A stretch of DNA of 64,000 nt from Glandiceps talaboti (Eukaryota; Hemichordata; Enteropneusta; Spengelidae). The stretch covers positions 22,813,464 to 22,877,463 of the forward strand of contig NC_135559.1 in the NCBI RefSeq assembly GCF_964340395.1, given 5' to 3'. A model generated the notes under the pieces. It did no database searches, was not told where the DNA came from, and was given only the letters and a program-made list of their open reading frames with translations. This document shows positions 63,401 to 64,000 of this stretch, piece after piece. The translations under genes and the position numbers were made by a program. Numbering within the stretch: position 1 is the first letter of the stretch; the number at the start of each line of letters is the position of its first letter.

Positions 63401-63629
63401 CATAAATAGACAATATCTAATATCTGAATGTATTGTTTGTACAGGTACCAAAGCCCAGCAGTTATTGACAGGTTTACAATCAACAGATGAAAGTCAACAA
63501 CTTCAGGCAGCCATTGAAATGTGTCAGTTGTTAGTCATGGGTAATGAAGAAACATTAGGTGGCTTTCCTGTCAAGCAAGCTGTCCCAGCATTGATTAATC
63601 TACTACAATTGGATGAAAATTTTGACATG
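42291..63629 (+). CDS. TRIP12: TRIP12-like HECT E3 ubiquitin ligase, N-terminal part (8 coding exons, 3' end outside window)
   Basis: Gene span; exons are listed separately. The joined frame is 568 codons with consistent phases. Residues 1 to about 460 are basic, rich in S, T, K and Q and probably disordered. From about 465 the sequence follows animal TRIP12 closely: [31 protein letters not shown] and [19 protein letters not shown], the start of the armadillo-like domain. TRIP12 is a nuclear ubiquitin ligase of the ubiquitin-fusion-degradation pathway that also acts in chromatin and DNA-damage control. The WWE and HECT domains must lie beyond position 64000. Two AT-hook-like motifs (residues 127-132 and 277-282) are visible. 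Almost every intron contains a distinct minisatellite. Confidence 0.96.
42476..43062. mobile_element. Non-autonomous DNA transposon-like element with ~110-bp terminal inverted repeats
   Basis: The left arm, 42476-42585, and the right arm, 42948-43062, are inverted copies at about 85% identity by eye; both contain TATTAGTTAAGAGCC, GGTACAAAAATA and GGAAATTCTACATAGTAC. The interior of about 360 bp is non-coding. It starts 46 bp after the first TRIP12 coding exon. No target-site duplication is certain. Confidence 0.75.
43140..43340 (+). repeat. Dispersed repeat family in TRIP12 introns, copy 1
   Basis: Shares CAAGGCTGATTT, TCCAGT-AGTCA-AAAAGT, ACTTTCA-CACCTCT and ACTTCTTT words in the same order with 48730-48930. 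No coding frame; the class is unknown. Confidence 0.6.
43425..44108. repeat. 28-bp minisatellite, about 24 copies (TRIP12 intron)
   Basis: The unit is GTACAGTATACGTGTGTTAC plus ACCTCGAT. Several units form a perfect 14-bp palindrome GTACATCGATGTAC. A 292-codon frame is a by-product. Confidence 0.95.
44109..44965. other. Rest of TRIP12 intron before coding exon 2
   Basis: A C-rich stretch (44130-44200) and then plain AT-rich sequence; nothing recognised. Confidence 0.5.
44966..45052 (+). CDS. TRIP12: TRIP12 coding exon 2
   Basis: 87 bp, residues 47-75, phase 2 at both ends. The acceptor is TATATTTAACAG and the donor AAAAG|GTAACA. It encodes a lysine/serine/threonine-rich stretch with no fold. 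The 37-bp minisatellite begins about 55 bp after the donor. Confidence 0.85.
45108..46362. repeat. 37/32-bp minisatellite, about 35 copies (TRIP12 intron)
   Basis: The unit is GATGGGTACATGTGTTATGT plus ATCTGAGACAGTGTAGT; a short form lacks 5 bp (TTATG). Confidence 0.97.
46761..47620 (+). CDS. TRIP12: TRIP12 coding exon 3 (large, low-complexity, AT-hook-like motifs)
   Basis: 860 bp, residues 76-362. The acceptor is TTTTTTTTAATCAG and the donor AAGAG|GTAAGA. The product is extremely rich in K, R, S, T and Q. KRGRPR (127-132) and KPGRPP (277-282) are AT-hook-like cores that could bind the minor groove of AT-rich DNA. The frame stays open upstream of the acceptor to 46570, but that part is hydrophobic, unlike the exon, and is treated as intron. 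Confidence 0.9.
47955..48567. repeat. 38-bp minisatellite, 16 copies, each with a donor-like GTAAGG (TRIP12 intron)
   Basis: The unit is GGCACACAGGTAAGGTGGTG plus TATCAAATTGGCTGAGAT. ACAG|GTAAGG is a strong 5' splice site match in the sense of TRIP12, about 350 bp after the real donor at 47620. Confidence 0.97.
48730..48930 (+). repeat. Dispersed repeat family in TRIP12 introns, copy 2
   Basis: CAAGGCTGATTTGATCC...GTAGGTCACAAAAAGTGACT...TAGGGAATTCTGGGTATGGA; the same order of words as copy 1. Confidence 0.6.
49250..49343 (+). CDS. TRIP12: TRIP12 coding exon 4
   Basis: 94 bp, residues 363-393. The acceptor is TTTTGGATTTATAG and the donor AGCAG|GTATGT. It encodes [20 protein letters not shown] followed by AS, matching the conserved LRRS-RQ-TTGSCAS motif of vertebrate TRIP12. 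The 40-bp minisatellite starts about 55 bp after the donor. Confidence 0.95.
49399..50276. repeat. 40-bp minisatellite, 22 copies (TRIP12 intron)
   Basis: The unit is GGTGTCACAGTGTCAGGTTT plus GGCCATAAATTGCTGTGTTG. Very uniform. The Penelope element is inserted 5 to 15 bp beyond its right end. Confidence 0.97.
50293..52742 (-). mobile_element. Penelope-like element with GIY-YIG endonuclease, 5'-truncated, flanked by 12-bp direct repeat
   Basis: Order along the minus strand: an N-terminal region (HLRF...HCKHHN, K/R-rich, 52740-52149); a reverse transcriptase with [32 protein letters not shown] and [18 protein letters not shown]; the YVDD box near 51330; and a GIY-YIG domain with GVVYQIPC (about 50746) and [14 protein letters not shown]. 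The final stop is at 50406-50408, followed by about 110 bp of 3' UTR. ACATGTATCAGT occurs at 50281-50292 and 52743-52754, exactly bordering the element: a target-site duplication. It is inserted antisense in the TRIP12 intron between exons 4 and 5. Confidence 0.92.
50406..52742 (-). pseudogene. Penelope reverse transcriptase/GIY-YIG ORF, broken at three places
   Basis: Three lesions. A TAA (52146-52148) lies in frame between the N-terminal region and the reverse transcriptase. A run of seven G (51358-51364 on plus) appears to carry one extra base and shifts the frame just before YVDD. An extra GA in ACAGAGACC (about 50634-50638) shifts the frame after the GIY-YIG motif, with the expected C-terminus ([16 protein letters not shown]) continuing in the next frame. 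The homopolymer lesion could be a sequencing error; the other two look real. Confidence 0.85.
52760..53450. other. TRIP12 intron remainder before exon 5
   Basis: AT-rich unique sequence without recognised elements. Confidence 0.5.
53454..53605 (+). CDS. TRIP12: TRIP12 coding exon 5
   Basis: 152 bp, residues 394-444. It encodes [11 protein letters not shown] (vertebrate form SRRGSG-GKR) and then an N/D/T-rich stretch. The acceptor reads TTTTAGTAG, so the exon can begin at 53454 or 53457 in the same frame, with or without one serine. The donor is TGCAG|GTAAAG. Confidence 0.94.
53822..56792. repeat. 38-bp minisatellite, about 78 copies (TRIP12 intron)
   Basis: The unit is TTGTTATCATTTCAATATGA plus CTAACAAGTATATAAGGG. 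TGACTAAC, present in many units, is an ideal branch-site sequence. Variation is mostly CTAAC versus CTGAC. The array fills nearly all of the intron. Confidence 0.98.
56825..56914 (+). CDS. TRIP12: TRIP12 coding exon 6
   Basis: 90 bp, residues 445-474. The acceptor is TTCATCTTGACAG and the donor ACAAG|GTAAGA. It ends [13 protein letters not shown], the acidic motif just before the armadillo-like domain. The 38-bp minisatellite ends about 30 bp before the acceptor, so the branch site must be in or beside its last unit. Confidence 0.96.
56938..57061. repeat. 40-bp repeat, 3 copies (TRIP12 intron)
   Basis: AAATTGCTATGTTAGCTATA plus AAATTGGTGTATAAACTTTT three times, starting about 25 bp after the exon 6 donor. 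Confidence 0.95.
57165..60487. repeat. 29-bp minisatellite, about 115 copies (TRIP12 intron)
   Basis: The unit is CACTCTAGATACAGTACCTC plus ACAAGATCC. A rare variant (TTACAATATCC) at 57443 recurs at 57820, 377 bp or 13 units later with the same neighbours, so a block was duplicated. A variant with extra TTAT (ACCTTTATACAAG) also occurs twice near 58510 and 58611. Confidence 0.98.
60610..60705 (+). CDS. TRIP12: TRIP12 coding exon 7
   Basis: 96 bp, residues 475-506. The acceptor is TTTTTCCATTAG and the donor ACAA|GTAAGT. It encodes [20 protein letters not shown] followed by HQLL, nearly identical to vertebrate TRIP12. Confidence 0.97.
60720..61920. other. TRIP12 intron segment with old interspersed repeat, no gene recognised
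   Basis: 60830-61020 (AAAAACTACTGGGCAGATTG then GGATGAAATTTGGG) has the look of an old interspersed repeat. 61570-61680 reads like degraded acidic protein (SESDESSF) but has no clear frame. Confidence 0.4.
61925..63285. repeat. 33-bp minisatellite, about 41 copies (TRIP12 intron)
   Basis: The unit is AACACAGCAAGACACTGCTG plus ACATGCACACATG. Because 33 is divisible by 3, frames of up to 497 codons (11-residue repeats) run on minus; they are not genes. Confidence 0.98.
63445..63629 (+). CDS. TRIP12: TRIP12 coding exon 8
   Basis: 185 bp, residues 507-568, ending in phase 0. The acceptor is TTGTTTGTACAG and the donor CATG|GTAAGT. It encodes [10 protein letters not shown] and [20 protein letters not shown] followed by [17 protein letters not shown], the first armadillo-like repeat. 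Related minisatellites flank it on both sides. Confidence 0.97.
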
Positions 63630-63766
63630 GTAAGTAATTCTTGTTGTGTTACATTGTAGTGGGGAAAACCCACCATGTTGATGTGTTATATTACATTTTG
63701 TACACACAGTGGAGAAATGTACCCTTTTGATGATAGACTATTGTAAATAATCCTAGACTATACAGT

Positions 63767-64000
63767 AAGACACCACTGACACACACACACATGAACACAT
63801 TAAGACACTGCTGACATACACACATGAACACAGCAAGACACCACTGACACACACACACATGAACACAGCAAGACACCACTGACACACACACACATGAACA
63901 CAGCAAGACACCACTGACACACACACACATGAACACAGCAAGACACCACTGACACACACACACATGAACACAGCAAGACACCACTGACACACACACACAT
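63767..64000. repeat. 35-bp minisatellite of the same family in the next TRIP12 intron, continues off the window
   Basis: The unit CCACTGACACACACACACAT plus GAACACAGCAAGACA matches CA-rich variants of the 33-bp array, with two more bases in the CA tract. Confidence 0.96.

Overview
This is animal genomic DNA, most likely from a marine invertebrate. The genes are multi-exon with GT-AG introns. The two retroelements are of kinds common in invertebrates and lower chordates. No bacterial-style gene packing, tRNA, rRNA or CRISPR array was seen. A hemichordate- or cephalochordate-like deuterostome would fit, but the sequence alone does not settle the phylum.

Two protein-coding genes lie head to head. 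On the minus strand, from about 31632 leftward and off the left edge, is a gene for a nose-resistant-to-fluoxetine-6 (NRF-6)-like multi-pass membrane protein of the acyltransferase-3 superfamily. I rebuilt 14 coding exons whose phases all agree (784 codons plus one base); the end of the protein lies outside the window. On the plus strand, from 42291 and off the right edge, is the 5' part of TRIP12, a HECT-type E3 ubiquitin ligase. Eight phase-consistent coding exons give the basic disordered N-terminus and the start of the armadillo-like domain (568 codons). About 10 kb between the genes holds no recognised coding sequence. It contains minisatellites, a small inverted-repeat element and a YY1-like CAAGATGGCGGC motif near 40119 that may mark the TRIP12 promoter.

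By rough addition, about half of the window is tandem repeats. Nearly every sizeable intron carries its own minisatellite, with units of 24 to 59 bp and up to about 115 copies, plus tetranucleotide arrays. Long open frames in these regions arise because the unit length is a multiple of 3 or because the repeat lacks stops; they are not genes. Mobile elements: a 5'-truncated CR1/L2-type LINE with one nonsense codon (NRF-like intron 6), a 5'-truncated Penelope-like element with a GIY-YIG domain, one stop and two frameshifts, flanked by a 12-bp direct repeat (TRIP12 intron), a detached 3' end of a related Penelope element (35.7 kb), and three inverted-repeat elements (2.5, 35.4 and 42.5 kb).

The best leads are structural. 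Two arrays in different introns of the NRF-like gene share a 22-bp core carrying a near-consensus 5' splice site in the sense direction. A third array, in TRIP12, also carries a sense donor. The 55-bp array contains the working 3' splice site of exon 8 in its last unit. One array family sits on both sides of a TRIP12 exon. No complete new biological system was identified.
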